A stretch of 64,000 nucleotides of DNA, taken from Anaerosolibacter sp. GTDB taxonomy: Bacteria; Bacillota; Clostridia; Peptostreptococcales; Thermotaleaceae. The notes under the pieces were generated by a model that saw only the letters and a program-made list of their open reading frames with translations, did not search any database and was not told where the DNA came from. How positions within the stretch are numbered: the first letter of the stretch is position 1; every line of letters begins with the position of its first letter. Positions 35,091 to 44,671 of the stretch are shown one piece after another. Where the stretch lies: positions 124,001 through 188,000 of the forward strand of contig NZ_JARBTM010000003.1 in assembly GCF_029240175.1 (NCBI RefSeq). Direction: 5' to 3'. A program made the position numbers and the translations under genes.

Positions 35091-35183
35091 AGACATTCAA
35101 AATAGTAAGGAATCATTATAAATATCAATTGTTTGGATTTTTCAGTTAATTAGATGTGGTTACTATGGAAGGATAATATATGC

Positions 35184-35230
35184 TTAACGATAGTTGAACG
35201 ATGGTTCATCAACTGTTTAACTATTGTTAA
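35184..35230 (+). promoter_or_regulatory. Nested inverted repeats in the glycan-cluster leader
   Basis: Outer arms TTAACGATAGTT (35184-35195) and AACTATTGTTAA (35219-35230) pair over 12 bp with one G-U; inside is GATG-GTT-CATC (35200-35210). It ends directly before the ribosome-binding site. It could be an RNA hairpin or an operator. Confidence 0.5.
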
Positions 35231-35250
35231 AATGAGGGGGTACGACTGAA

Positions 35251-36366
35251 ATGTTTAATAAAATTTGGCTTGCTTCACCTCATATGAGTGATGAAGGTTA
35301 TGAAATGCAATATGTACAAGAAGCGTTTGATTCTAACTGGATCGCTCCACTTGGACCGAACGTGAATGAGTTTGAAAAGGAACTTGCTGCAAAAGTAGGT
35401 TCAAAACATGCCGCAGCGATGTCTTCTGGAACAGGAGCCATTCATCTAGCGCTTAAAGCTGCTGGTGTTGGTGAGGGAGATGTCGTATTCTGCCCTACCC
35501 TTACTTTTTCTGCTACAGCCAATCCGATCATCTATCAGAATGCTACCCCGGTCTTTATTGACAGTGATCATAAAACGTGGAATATGGATCCTAAAGCATT
35601 AGAGGCGGCCTTCGAGAAGTACGGTGATAAGGTGAAGGCTGTTTTAGTTGTGCATTTATATGGTCTTTCAGCTGATATGGATAGGATCATGGAGATTTGC
35701 AGCAAATATGATGTGACAGTCATTGAGGACGCAGCTGAGTCTTTAGGTGCCTATTATAAAGGAAAACATACTGGAACCTTTGGAGAGTTTGGCGTGTTCT
35801 CGTTTAATGGGAACAAGATTATTACTACTTCAGGTGGAGGCATGCTTGTCTCTGATAATGAAGAGAAGATTAAAAAAGTTAGATTCTGGTCTACCCAATC
35901 TAGAGATGCAGCAAGGCACTACCAGCATAGCGAATTAGGGTTCAATTACCGTATGAGCAATGTCGTTGCTGGGATTGGTAGAGGGCAATTAAAAGTATTA
36001 GGTCAGAGAGTAGCTAAGAAGAAATATATCTTTGAGTTTTATAAGAGAGAACTTGGTCAGTTAGAGGATTTAGAGTTTATGCCTATTAATGACTGGAACG
36101 AGCCTAATTACTGGTTAAGTGTAATGACATTAAAAGGTAAGGTTAGACCTCTTGATGTTATGGAAGCACTTGAGAAAGAGAATATCGAATCAAGACCTGT
36201 GTGGAAGCCAATGCACATCCAGCCATTCTTTGCTGAGTATGATTATGTTGGCGGCGATGTGAGTGAGAAGCTGTTTGAGAATGGTGTGTGCTTGCCGAGT
36301 GATACCAAGATGACGGATGAAGATCTTGAGAGAATTTGTGGAATTATAAAGGGACTGTGGTCTTAA
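35251..36366 (+). CDS. DegT/DnrJ/EryC1-family sugar aminotransferase (PglE-like)
   Basis: PLP enzyme that aminates a UDP-4-keto-6-deoxy sugar. 371 residues; K189 in SFNGNKIITTSGGGM is the Schiff-base lysine, VIEDAAESLGAYYKGKHTGT is the cofactor segment, and SGTGAIHLALKAAGVG lies near residue 57. It starts 20 nt upstream of a PglC-like transferase and a PglD-like acetyltransferase, so the likely product is UDP-4-amino-sugar on the way to UDP-N,N'-diacetylbacillosamine, with the dehydratase encoded at 59966. GAGGGGG precedes the start. The sugar identity is inferred from context. Confidence 0.87.
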   Translation: MFNKIWLASPHMSDEGYEMQYVQEAFDSNWIAPLGPNVNEFEKELAAKVGSKHAAAMSSGTGAIHLALKAAGVGEGDVVFCPTLTFSATANPIIYQNATPVFIDSDHKTWNMDPKALEAAFEKYGDKVKAVLVVHLYGLSADMDRIMEICSKYDVTVIEDAAESLGAYYKGKHTGTFGEFGVFSFNGNKIITTSGGGMLVSDNEEKIKKVRFWSTQSRDAARHYQHSELGFNYRMSNVVAGIGRGQLKVLGQRVAKKKYIFEFYKRELGQLEDLEFMPINDWNEPNYWLSVMTLKGKVRPLDVMEALEKENIESRPVWKPMHIQPFFAEYDYVGGDVSEKLFENGVCLPSDTKMTDEDLERICGIIKGLWS

Positions 36367-36386
36367 TAAGAAGTAGGTGCTAATAG

Positions 36387-37043
36387 ATGCAGAGTGAAGT
36401 AAAGGAAGACGTTAAAGTTAAAAAAAGCATATACACAAGATTTCTTAAACGACCAATGGACTTCATTTTGTCTTTGATGACAATTATCGTTTTAAGTCCG
36501 GTGCTTATAATCGTTGCGGCTCTTGTAAGGTTGAAGCTGGGTAGCCCTGTACTTTTTAAACAGAAAAGGCCAGGGCTTAATGAGAAGATATTCACCATGT
36601 ATAAGTTTAGGACTATGACGGATGAGAAGGACGAGAATGGTGAGCAGCTTCCAGACAGTGATAGATTAACAAAGTTTGGTAGGATGCTGAGATCCACATC
36701 ATTAGATGAACTGCCTGAGCTGTTCAATATTCTTAAGGGTGATATGAGTATTGTAGGGCCAAGGCCGTTATTGATTCAGTATTTGGAACTATACAACGAG
36801 CATCAAAAGAGAAGACACGAAGTAAGACCCGGTCTTTCTGGACATGCACAGATCAATGGACGTAATTCTATTAGCTGGGAAGATAAGTTTAATCTAGATG
36901 TTGAGTATGTAGATAATGTTAGTTTTATTGGCGATTGGAAGATTATCCTTCTTACTATAAAGAAGGTTTTTGTTAAGGAAGGCATCAATTCAGATACATC
37001 GGTTACGATGGAGCCGTTTAGAGGAAGCAAGGTAGACAGTTAA
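36387..37043 (+). CDS. Initiating sugar-phosphate transferase (PglC-like)
   Basis: Monotopic phosphoglycosyl transferase that loads the first sugar-1-phosphate onto undecaprenyl phosphate. 218 residues: RPMDFILSLMTIIVLSPV hairpin membrane segment near residue 17, FKQKRPGLNEKIFTMYKFRTM, and the hallmark TSLDELPELFNILKGDMS with SIVGPRPLL. Short size without extra membrane helices is PglC-like rather than WbaP-like. It sits between the PglE-like and PglD-like genes, so a bacillosamine-type sugar is the likely donor. The ATG follows AAGTAGGTGC. Confidence 0.9.
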   Translation: MQSEVKEDVKVKKSIYTRFLKRPMDFILSLMTIIVLSPVLIIVAALVRLKLGSPVLFKQKRPGLNEKIFTMYKFRTMTDEKDENGEQLPDSDRLTKFGRMLRSTSLDELPELFNILKGDMSIVGPRPLLIQYLELYNEHQKRRHEVRPGLSGHAQINGRNSISWEDKFNLDVEYVDNVSFIGDWKIILLTIKKVFVKEGINSDTSVTMEPFRGSKVDS

Positions 37044-37091
37044 AAGAAACGGAATCATACATTTATTACTTCAGAGAGGAATGTGCTGTTC

Positions 37092-37715
37092 GTGAAAGAT
37101 ATATTGATCATTATTGGTGCAAGTGGACACGGAAAGGTCGTCGCTGACATCGCAATAAAAATGAATAAGTGGCAAAGTATCGCATTCTTCGATGATGACG
37201 AGTCAATTAAGGCATCTATGGGGTTAAAAGTCATCGGTAATACTACAGATGCTTATATATATATAGATAAAGCTGATTTCTTTGTTGCTATTGGAAATAA
37301 TGCAACGAGAGAAAAGGTACAAGAGAAATTGATGGATGAGGGAATGTCTGTAGTTAGTTTAATACATCCTAGTGCAGTTATTGGTACTGATGTTGAAATA
37401 GGTATTGGCACTGCTGTGATGGCGGGAGTTGTAATCAACAGCTCAAGCAAAATCGGTAAGGGTTGCATAATCAATACAAGTTCTAGCTTGGATCATGACA
37501 ATGTCATTGAAGATTATGTGCATATATCTCCTGGGGTTAATTTGGCTGGAACAGTGAAAATAGGCAAGGGAAGCTGGATTGGAATTGGAAGTGTTGTAAG
37601 CAATAACGTGAACCTCTGCAGTGGTTGTAAAGTAGGTGCAGGTGCTGTAGTGGTTAAGGATATTACTGAATCTGGGACATATGTTGGGGTTCCGGTGAGG
37701 AGAGTTGTTAGATGA
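37092..37715 (+). CDS. Sugar O/N-acyltransferase (PglD-like, left-handed beta-helix)
   Basis: A 207-residue NeuD/PglD-type acetyltransferase. The N-terminal Rossmann part begins IIIGASGHGKVVADI; from about residue 90 hexapeptide repeats (VIGTDVEIGIGTAVMAG and onward) form the beta-helix. The His in SSLDHDNVIEDYVHISPG corresponds to the catalytic base. GTG at 37092 is chosen for spacing from AGAGAGGA. It should acetylate the 4-amino group made by the PglE-like enzyme. It overlaps the next gene by 4 nt. Confidence 0.87.
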   Translation: MKDILIIIGASGHGKVVADIAIKMNKWQSIAFFDDDESIKASMGLKVIGNTTDAYIYIDKADFFVAIGNNATREKVQEKLMDEGMSVVSLIHPSAVIGTDVEIGIGTAVMAGVVINSSSKIGKGCIINTSSSLDHDNVIEDYVHISPGVNLAGTVKIGKGSWIGIGSVVSNNVNLCSGCKVGAGAVVVKDITESGTYVGVPVRRVVR

Positions 37716-38926
37716 ATGTATTATTTCTAACATTATTAGATTTTTCAACAATTAATGAAAATGGCATATATACAGATTTAATGCGTGAATTTGTCAAAGA
37801 TGATCACGATTTATATATTATTTCTCCAACAGAAAAAAGAAAAAATGAGCCAACAAGATTGATTGATAATGGCAAAGTGAAAATATTAAAACTTCAAATT
37901 GGAAATACACAAAAAACAAATCTAATAGAAAAGGGAATCTCGACATTAACGCTTGAGTCAAAGTTTAAGATAGGAATAAAAAAGTACTTTGATGATGTGA
38001 AATTTGATTTAGTTTTATACTCAACACCACCTATTACACTACAAAAATCAGTCGAGTTCATTAAAAAAAGAGATAATGCTAAAACGTATTTACTTCTTAA
38101 AGATATATTTCCTCAGAATGCAGTGGATTTGGGTATGTTCAAAACTTCAGGGGTTAAGAGCTTAATCTATAAGTTTTTTAGGAATAAAGAAGAGAGATTA
38201 TATAAAATTTCTGATTATATAGGATGCATGTCGAATGCAAATGTGGAGTTTCTTTTAAAACATAATCCATCAATACCTAATGAGACTGTGGAAGTATGTC
38301 CTAATAGCATTGAACCAATAGATATTGATATTTCTGAACACGAAAAAAAGCAAATTAGAGAGAAATACAATTTGCCGATTGATAAAACTATTTTTATATA
38401 TGGAGGCAACTTAGGGAAGCCACAAGGGATAAATTTTTTGATTGATTGTGTAAGAGCTAATGAATATAATGAGAATTCATATTTTTTCATTGTTGGTTCA
38501 GGAACTGAGTTTGTAAAGCTGCAGTATTTCTTTGAAAGAGAAAAGCCCAAGAATGCTATGTTGAGGAGCCAATTACCAAGAAATGATTACGAACTCTTAG
38601 CAAATTCTTGTGATGTAGGCTTAATATTTTTAGATAGTAGATTTACCATACCAAATTTTCCGTCTAGGCTTCTTTCGTATATGCAGTCATCCATGCCTGT
38701 TTTAGCTGCGACTGATATAAATACAGACATTGGAAAAGTGATAGAGAGTGGCAGTTTTGGATATTGGTGTGAAAGTGTTGATGTTGATAAATTTAATCAA
38801 CTAGTTAATAAATTATGTGATGTAGAATTAAAACTAAAGCTAGGTAAGAATGCAAGAAAATATCTAGAAAATTATTATAGCGCAAAGAATGCATATGAGA
38901 TAATTATAAAACATTTGAAAAAATAG
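37712..38926 (+). CDS. Glycosyltransferase, GT4-type (WbuB-like)
   Basis: A 404-residue GT-B enzyme likely to add the second sugar, probably FucNAc, since WbuB relatives occur beside fnlABC. LVLYSTPPITLQKSVEFIK and YLLLKDIFPQNAVDLG in the N-terminal half match the WbuB group; C-terminal FIYGGNLGKPQG is the donor-domain start. ATG overlaps the previous stop (ATGA). From here to about 48.6 kb the genes are more AT-rich than those around them, as is common in glycan loci moved between strains. Confidence 0.82.
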   Translation: MNVLFLTLLDFSTINENGIYTDLMREFVKDDHDLYIISPTEKRKNEPTRLIDNGKVKILKLQIGNTQKTNLIEKGISTLTLESKFKIGIKKYFDDVKFDLVLYSTPPITLQKSVEFIKKRDNAKTYLLLKDIFPQNAVDLGMFKTSGVKSLIYKFFRNKEERLYKISDYIGCMSNANVEFLLKHNPSIPNETVEVCPNSIEPIDIDISEHEKKQIREKYNLPIDKTIFIYGGNLGKPQGINFLIDCVRANEYNENSYFFIVGSGTEFVKLQYFFEREKPKNAMLRSQLPRNDYELLANSCDVGLIFLDSRFTIPNFPSRLLSYMQSSMPVLAATDINTDIGKVIESGSFGYWCESVDVDKFNQLVNKLCDVELKLKLGKNARKYLENYYSAKNAYEIIIKHLKK

Positions 38927-38941
38927 AAGAGAGGTAATCAG

Positions 38942-39997
38942 ATGTTTAATGGAAAGACTTTACTAATCACAGGTGGAACAGGATCTTTTGGGAATGCAGT
39001 AATGAAAAGATTCTTAGATATAGACATTAAAGAAATTAGAATTTTTTCTCGTGATGAGAAAAAACAGGATGATATGAGAAAACTCTACAAGAATGATAAA
39101 TTGAAGTTTTATATTGGGGATGTTAGAGATCTTGCAAGTGTTAAGAATGCAATGCATGGTGTAGATTATATTTTCCATGCAGCAGCCCTTAAACAAGTAC
39201 CTTCCTGTGAGTTCTTTCCACTTGAAGCAGTTAAAACAAATGTGTTAGGAACAGATAATGTATTATCTGGTGCTATTGAGATGGGAGTTAAGAAGGTTAT
39301 CTGTCTATCTACTGATAAGGCTGCTTATCCAATTAATGCGATGGGCATCTCAAAGGCGATGATGGAAAAAGTGTTCGTAGCAAAAGCAAAGACTGTTGAT
39401 CCTGAAAGAACGCTTATCTGTGGTACGAGATATGGAAATGTAATGGCATCTAGAGGATCAGTAATTCCATTATTTATAGATCAGATTAAGAACGGACAAC
39501 CTCTAACCGTTACAGATCCTAATATGACAAGATTCTTAATGAGTCTCGAAGAGGCTGTTGAGCTTGTTGTTTTTGCATTCCAAAATGCAGAAGCAGGAGA
39601 TATCATGGTTCAAAAATCACCTGCATCAACTATAGGGGACCTGGCTCAAGCAATTAAGGAGTTATTTAATGTAGATAATGATATAAAAATTATCGGTACG
39701 CGGCATGGTGAAAAAAGATATGAAACACTGCTTACTAAAGAAGAGTATATAGTAGCACATGATATGGGAGGATTTTTTAGAGTTCCAGCTGATAAAAGAG
39801 AGCTTAACTATGATAAATATTATACCAAGGGTGATCACGATCTATCTTGCGACAAAGAGTACAATTCCGATAATACAGAAAGGTTAAATGTTAGACAGAT
39901 TAAGGAAAAATTATTAACACTTGATTACGTTAGAAAAGAATTAGGATATACAGTAGATAAAAATGAGGCAGCGATGACAACTGTTGTATCTGAGTAA
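38942..39997 (+). CDS. fnlA: UDP-GlcNAc 4,6-dehydratase/5-epimerase (FnlA/CapE-like)
   Basis: First enzyme of UDP-N-acetyl-L-fucosamine synthesis. 351 residues, extended short-chain dehydrogenase fold: LLITGGTGSFGNAVM at the N-terminus (NAD site), AAALKQVPSCEFFP, LSTDKAAYPINAMGISKAMM and RYGNVMASRGSVIPLF are characteristic of the CapD/CapE group. As in that group the catalytic Tyr of the YxxxK motif is Met (MGISK). The next two genes are FnlB- and FnlC-like, which fixes the pathway. AGAGAGGTAATCAG precedes the ATG. Confidence 0.92.
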   Translation: MFNGKTLLITGGTGSFGNAVMKRFLDIDIKEIRIFSRDEKKQDDMRKLYKNDKLKFYIGDVRDLASVKNAMHGVDYIFHAAALKQVPSCEFFPLEAVKTNVLGTDNVLSGAIEMGVKKVICLSTDKAAYPINAMGISKAMMEKVFVAKAKTVDPERTLICGTRYGNVMASRGSVIPLFIDQIKNGQPLTVTDPNMTRFLMSLEEAVELVVFAFQNAEAGDIMVQKSPASTIGDLAQAIKELFNVDNDIKIIGTRHGEKRYETLLTKEEYIVAHDMGGFFRVPADKRELNYDKYYTKGDHDLSCDKEYNSDNTERLNVRQIKEKLLTLDYVRKELGYTVDKNEAAMTTVVSE

Positions 39998-40018
39998 AAC
40001 AGAAAGGCTGATTGATTG

Positions 40019-41128
40019 ATGAATATTCTAGTAACTGGTGCAAGAGGGTTCATAGGGAAGAATCTCATAGCTGAATTAAGAAATAGAGGGTATAAAAACA
40101 TTTTTGAATATGACAAAGAAACAGACCTAGCTTTACTTGACAAATACTGTAAGGAAGCTAACTATGTATTTCACCTAGCGGGTGTAAACCGCCCTAAAGA
40201 GCAGTCGGAGTTTACGGAAGGTAACGTTGGCTTTACTTCAATACTATTAGATACATTTAAGAAGCATAATAACACTTGTCCAGTCATGATTGCATCTTCT
40301 ATTCAAGCAGAACTGGACAATCCATATGGCAAAAGTAAAAGGGCAGGGGAAGAACTTCTATTTGCACATGGTAAAGAAACAGGAACTGAGGTACTTGTAT
40401 ATAGATTTCCTAATGTTTTTGGAAAGTGGTGCAGGCCAAATTACAATAGTGCCGTTGCCACGTTCTGTCATAATATCGCACATGACTTACCTATTCAAGT
40501 GAATGATCCAAGTGTAGTGATGAATCTTGTTTATATAGATGATGTGGTTGATGAGCTTATTAATGCTCTAGAAGGTAATGAAAATAAAGTAAATTCATTC
40601 TGTGAAGTACCCGTCGTATATGCTATTACTTTGGGTAAAATAGCAGACCTAATATACTCTTTCAAGAAAAGCAGAGAAGAACAGTCGGTTCCTGATATGT
40701 CTAATGCTTTTATAAAAAAACTCTACAGCACATATTTAAGTTATTTACCAGAAGATCAATTTGGCTATGATCTTAAAATGAATGTGGATCAAAGAGGCTC
40801 ATTTACAGAATTTATAAAAACTCCAGATAGAGGCCAAGTTTCTGTAAATATATCAAAGCCAGGTATTACAAAAGGTAATCATTGGCATCATACAAAAAAT
40901 GAGAAGTTTTTAGTTGTCAGCGGAAAAGGGGTCATTCGCTTTAGGAAAATAGACTGCGATGAAATAATAGAGTATTTTGTAAGTGGAGATAAGATGGAAG
41001 TAGTAGATATTCCAATAGGCTACACGCATAACATTCAAAATTTAGGAAATACAGATATGGTAACTATTATGTGGGCTAATGAGCCATTTGATCCTGAAAA
41101 ACCCGATACTTACTTTTTGGAGGTATAA
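40019..41128 (+). CDS. fnlB: UDP-4-keto sugar reductase with cupin domain (FnlB/CapF-like)
   Basis: A 369-residue bifunctional protein: N-terminal Rossmann reductase (NILVTGARGFIGKNL, then YGKSKRAGEE) and C-terminal cupin from about residue 250 with GNHWHHTKNEKFLVVSG, the two-domain CapF layout. It does 3-epimerisation and 4-reduction on the way to UDP-L-FucNAc. ATG at 40019 is chosen over TTG at 40016 because AAAGG is then better spaced. It lies between fnlA and fnlC. Confidence 0.92.
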   Translation: MNILVTGARGFIGKNLIAELRNRGYKNIFEYDKETDLALLDKYCKEANYVFHLAGVNRPKEQSEFTEGNVGFTSILLDTFKKHNNTCPVMIASSIQAELDNPYGKSKRAGEELLFAHGKETGTEVLVYRFPNVFGKWCRPNYNSAVATFCHNIAHDLPIQVNDPSVVMNLVYIDDVVDELINALEGNENKVNSFCEVPVVYAITLGKIADLIYSFKKSREEQSVPDMSNAFIKKLYSTYLSYLPEDQFGYDLKMNVDQRGSFTEFIKTPDRGQVSVNISKPGITKGNHWHHTKNEKFLVVSGKGVIRFRKIDCDEIIEYFVSGDKMEVVDIPIGYTHNIQNLGNTDMVTIMWANEPFDPEKPDTYFLEV

Positions 41129-41131
41129 CTG

Positions 41132-42256
41132 ATGAAGAAGCTAAAAGTCATGACGGTCATAGGTACAAGACCAGAGATTATTAGACTATCAGCTGTTATT
41201 AATAAATTAGATAAATCAAAAGCAATTGAGCATATACTTGTCCACACAGGCCAGAACTATGATTATGAGCTCAATGAAGTGTTTTTTAAAGACTTCAATT
41301 TGAAGAAGCCAGATTACTTCCTGAACGCTGCAACAGGTAAAGCAGTAGAAACAATAGGAAATATTCTTATTAAGATTGATCCTATATTAGAAGAAGTAAA
41401 ACCTGATGCGCTTCTTGTACTAGGAGATACGAACAGCTGTCTATGTGCCATTGCAGCTAAGAGAAGACATATCCCCATCTTCCATATGGAAGCAGGGAAT
41501 AGATGCTTTGACCAGAGAGTACCTGAAGAGACAAACAGAAAGATTGTAGACCATACAGCAGACATTAACTTAACCTATAGTGATATTGCTAGAGAGTATC
41601 TGTTAAAAGAAGGTCTTCCAGCAGATAGAGTCATTAAAACTGGTAGTCCGATGTTCGAAGTTCTTCATTCAAGAAAAGACGATATTGAGAAATCAGATGT
41701 ATTGGAAAGACTAGAGTTAGAAGAGGAAAAGTACTTTGTTATTTCAGCTCATAGAGAAGAGAATATTAGTTCTGAGCAAAACTTTATGGATCTAGTAGAT
41801 AGCTTAAATACGATTGCAGAAAAATATCAGATGCCATTAATTGTGAGTACCCATCCTAGAACGAGAAGAATGATTGAAGCGAAAGGTATTGAGTTTAACC
41901 CTCTAGTAATTACAATGAAGCCACTTGGATTTAATGACTATGTGAAGCTTCAGAAGTATGCTAAGGTGGTATTAAGTGATAGTGGTACTATTAGTGAAGA
42001 GTCATCAATTCTTGGATTTAGAGCACTGAATATTAGGCAATCCCATGAAAGGCCAGAAGCAATGGAGGAAACATCAGTAATGATGGTGGGGCTTAAGAAG
42101 GATAGAATTCTTCAAGGACTGGAAGTATTAGAAACTCAAGAGAAAAATTCTCTGAGATTGGTAGCAGATTATGGTATGCATAATGTGTCGGATAAAGTGT
42201 TGAGGATTATTTTATCTTATACAGATTACGTAAATAGAGTTGTTTGGGGGAAATAG
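41132..42256 (+). CDS. fnlC: UDP-sugar C2-epimerase (FnlC/CapG-like)
   Basis: Last step to UDP-L-FucNAc: C2 epimerisation. 374 residues, same fold as WecB, with VIGTRPEIIRLSAV at residue 10, FHMEAGNRCFDQRVPEE (the GNRCFD form is typical of CapG/FnlC rather than WecB), HPRTRRMIEAKG, and SDSGTISEESSILG. It follows fnlB by 3 nt and runs straight into the next glycosyltransferase. Confidence 0.92.
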   Translation: MKKLKVMTVIGTRPEIIRLSAVINKLDKSKAIEHILVHTGQNYDYELNEVFFKDFNLKKPDYFLNAATGKAVETIGNILIKIDPILEEVKPDALLVLGDTNSCLCAIAAKRRHIPIFHMEAGNRCFDQRVPEETNRKIVDHTADINLTYSDIAREYLLKEGLPADRVIKTGSPMFEVLHSRKDDIEKSDVLERLELEEEKYFVISAHREENISSEQNFMDLVDSLNTIAEKYQMPLIVSTHPRTRRMIEAKGIEFNPLVITMKPLGFNDYVKLQKYAKVVLSDSGTISEESSILGFRALNIRQSHERPEAMEETSVMMVGLKKDRILQGLEVLETQEKNSLRLVADYGMHNVSDKVLRIILSYTDYVNRVVWGK

Positions 42257-42257
42257 G

Positions 42258-43406
42258 ATGAAAAAAAAAGTCCTAATAATGGCGGGTTACTATTTACCAA
42301 GTATAAAAGGCGGAGGCCCTATACAGTCAATTAAAAACATTGTTGATAATTTGTCTGATAAATTTGATTTCTATATTGTCGCAGCTGACAGAGATCTTGG
42401 AGATGACAAGCCATTTGAAAATATTACTGTTGATCAATGGGTTCTGGTAGGAAAAGCTAATGTGTATTATACTGATATTTCAACATTAGGCTTTCAAAAA
42501 GCGAAGAAGATTATTGACAGCTCAAAGTGTAAAATCATGTATTTAAATAGCTTTTTTGATTATAAATTTACAACGATACCTCTTATATTAAACAAGATAA
42601 ATGAAATAAATGTTAATAAAATCATCGTTGCTCCGAGAGGGCAATTTTCTCCTGGCGCACTTGGATTAAAAAGCATAAAAAAGAAACTTTTTATAAAAAC
42701 AGTAAAAATGATAGGTCTGTACAGTAACCTATGTTGGCACTCAACAGCTGGTCTTGAAAAAGAGCATATCCGATCAATATTCAAAAATGAGATTAATATA
42801 GTTGTAGCAAATAATTTAACTGCTAACTACAAAAAATTAACTTATGAAAAGAATCTGAAAAAGGTAGAAGGAGAATTAAAAGTAGTTTTTGTATCCAGGA
42901 TTCACCCCAAAAAGAATTTAAACCAAGCATTAGATTTTTTTCGTGAAATAAAAGGAGAAGTCATTTTTAATATTTACGGTCCAATTGAGGATAAAGAATA
43001 CTGGGAAAAATGTAAAAGGTCAATTGCTTCTCTTCCATCAAACATTAGAGTGGAATATCAAGGTGTTGTTAAGCATGAAGAGATTATAAAAGTTTTCAAG
43101 AAACATCATATCTTTTTATTTCCTACTTTAGGAGAGAATTTTGGACATGTAATTTCGGAAGCAATGATTGGAGGTTGTCCAGTAATAGTTAGTGATCAGA
43201 CTCCGTGGAGAAATTTGGAGAAAATAGGCGTGGGTTGGGATGTAGAAATATCTAATGCAAAAAAATATGTACAAATATTGCAATATTTGGTAAATATAAA
43301 TGGAGATAAGTATAAAGAAATCTCAAGCCGAGCTTTTGAATATGGAAAACTAAATTCAACAAATTCAGAAAATATTAATGCATATATCAGTCTATTTGAC
43401 TTATAA
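42258..43406 (+). CDS. Glycosyltransferase family 4-like
   Basis: A 382-residue GT-B enzyme. KGGGPIQSIKNIVDNL near the N-terminus, APRGQFSPGALGLKS in the middle and KVVFVSRIHPKKNLNQAL at the donor-domain start are typical of GT4 transferases; EAMIGGCPVIVSD near the end includes the conserved acidic residue. The ATG at 42258 overlaps the ribosome-binding region GGGGGAAATAGG inside the end of fnlC. Donor and acceptor cannot be told. Confidence 0.82.
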   Translation: MKKKVLIMAGYYLPSIKGGGPIQSIKNIVDNLSDKFDFYIVAADRDLGDDKPFENITVDQWVLVGKANVYYTDISTLGFQKAKKIIDSSKCKIMYLNSFFDYKFTTIPLILNKINEINVNKIIVAPRGQFSPGALGLKSIKKKLFIKTVKMIGLYSNLCWHSTAGLEKEHIRSIFKNEINIVVANNLTANYKKLTYEKNLKKVEGELKVVFVSRIHPKKNLNQALDFFREIKGEVIFNIYGPIEDKEYWEKCKRSIASLPSNIRVEYQGVVKHEEIIKVFKKHHIFLFPTLGENFGHVISEAMIGGCPVIVSDQTPWRNLEKIGVGWDVEISNAKKYVQILQYLVNINGDKYKEISSRAFEYGKLNSTNSENINAYISLFDL

Positions 43407-43442
43407 GAAGTATCTGAAAAACTAAATCAAGAGGTGAGATTA

Positions 43443-44592
43443 ATGAAAATAACCATAGCAGGGACAGGTTATGTTGATCTGGCCAATGCAATACTCTTAG
43501 CTCAGCATAATGAGGTAATTGCGCTCGACATCATCTAAGAAAAAATAGACATGATTAACAATAAGAAGTCTCCGATAATTGATCCAGAGATGCAGGAGTA
43601 CCCAGCAACAAAGGATGTAAATCTAACAGCAACAACTGATGATTTCGAAGCTTCCAAAGATACAGAATATGCTGTCATTTCAACGCCTACAAATTACGAT
43701 CCAGAGAAAACTACTTTAATACAAAAACTGGTGAGGCAGTTATCGCAAATGTTCTTTCAATAAATCCTGATGCTGGAATGATTATTAAATCAACTGTTCC
43801 AGTGGGATATACTGAATCAATAAAAGAAAAATTTGATACAGAAAAAATCATCTTCTCACCTGAGTTCTTGAGGGAAGGAAAAGTGCTTTATGATAGTCTT
43901 TATCCGTCTAGGATTGTTGTAGGAGAGCAATCTGAAAGAGCAAAAGTGTTTGGTGAACTCCTAGCTCAAGGGGAGATCAAGAAAGATATTCCAATTCTTT
44001 ATACAGATGCTACAGAAGCGATTAAATTATTTGCTAATACTTATCTTGCCATGAGAGTCGCTTTTTTTAATGAACTTAATTCTTATGCTTAAGTAAGAGG
44101 GCTCAATACGCAGCAGATTATTGGAGGTGTTGGCCTTGATCCTCGTATAGGTGATCACTACAATAACCCTTCATTTAGTTATGGTGGATATTGCTTACCA
44201 AAGGATACGAAGCAACTTCTGGCAAATTATCAAGACATACCCCAGAATATTGTGACAGCTTTTGTAGATGCAAACAGAACAAGAAAAGATTATATTGCTG
44301 ATATGATAATAAAAAGGTAACCAAAGATTATCGGAATTTATAGACTTACCATGAAGATGGATTCCGACAACTTCCGTCAGTCCGCAATTCAAGGTGCTAT
44401 GAAGCGCATTAAAGCGAGGTCGTAGTGTATGAGCAAGCACTACATGAAGATGAGATCTATCATTCAAGGGTTATCAAAGATTTTGACGAATTCAAGAAAA
44501 TCTCTGATATGATCGTAGCAAATAGATTATCTGATGAGAGTAAAGATGTTGTGGACAAAATATATACTAGAGGTTCATTTAGTAAAGATTAG
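43443..44592 (+). pseudogene. Decayed UDP-glucose 6-dehydrogenase (ugd) copy
   Basis: Colinear over its whole length with the intact ugd at 57632. Damage: in-frame TAA at 43536-43538, a 1-nt deletion near 43711 (after GATCCAGAGAAA), loss of two codons near 44018 (ATEAEAIK becomes ATEAIK), TAA at 44090-44092 (GAA changed to TAA), TAA at 44318-44320, and a short deletion that shifts frame near 44425. The ribosome-binding site GAGGTGAGATTA is still present. Several independent lesions make sequencing error unlikely. It points to an older duplication or replacement of ugd within the locus. Confidence 0.93.
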
Positions 44593-44671
44593 TGTGAAAA
44601 ATCAACAATAATAACTGTTTTTTAAAACAAAATGATTGTTTAATACTAACGTCGTTAAGGGTGAATGTTAT

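Larger units (their letters stand above)
34892..35250. other. Long leader region of the glycan cluster
   Basis: 359 bp without a gene. It holds a sigma-A promoter (35062-35090) and a nested palindrome (35184-35230) just before the first gene, described separately. Confidence 0.6.

Noticed and set aside
43443-44592. Broken ugd as sequencing error
   Set aside because: At least three substitutions to stop, two frameshifts and in-frame losses spread over 1 kb cannot be explained by isolated errors.
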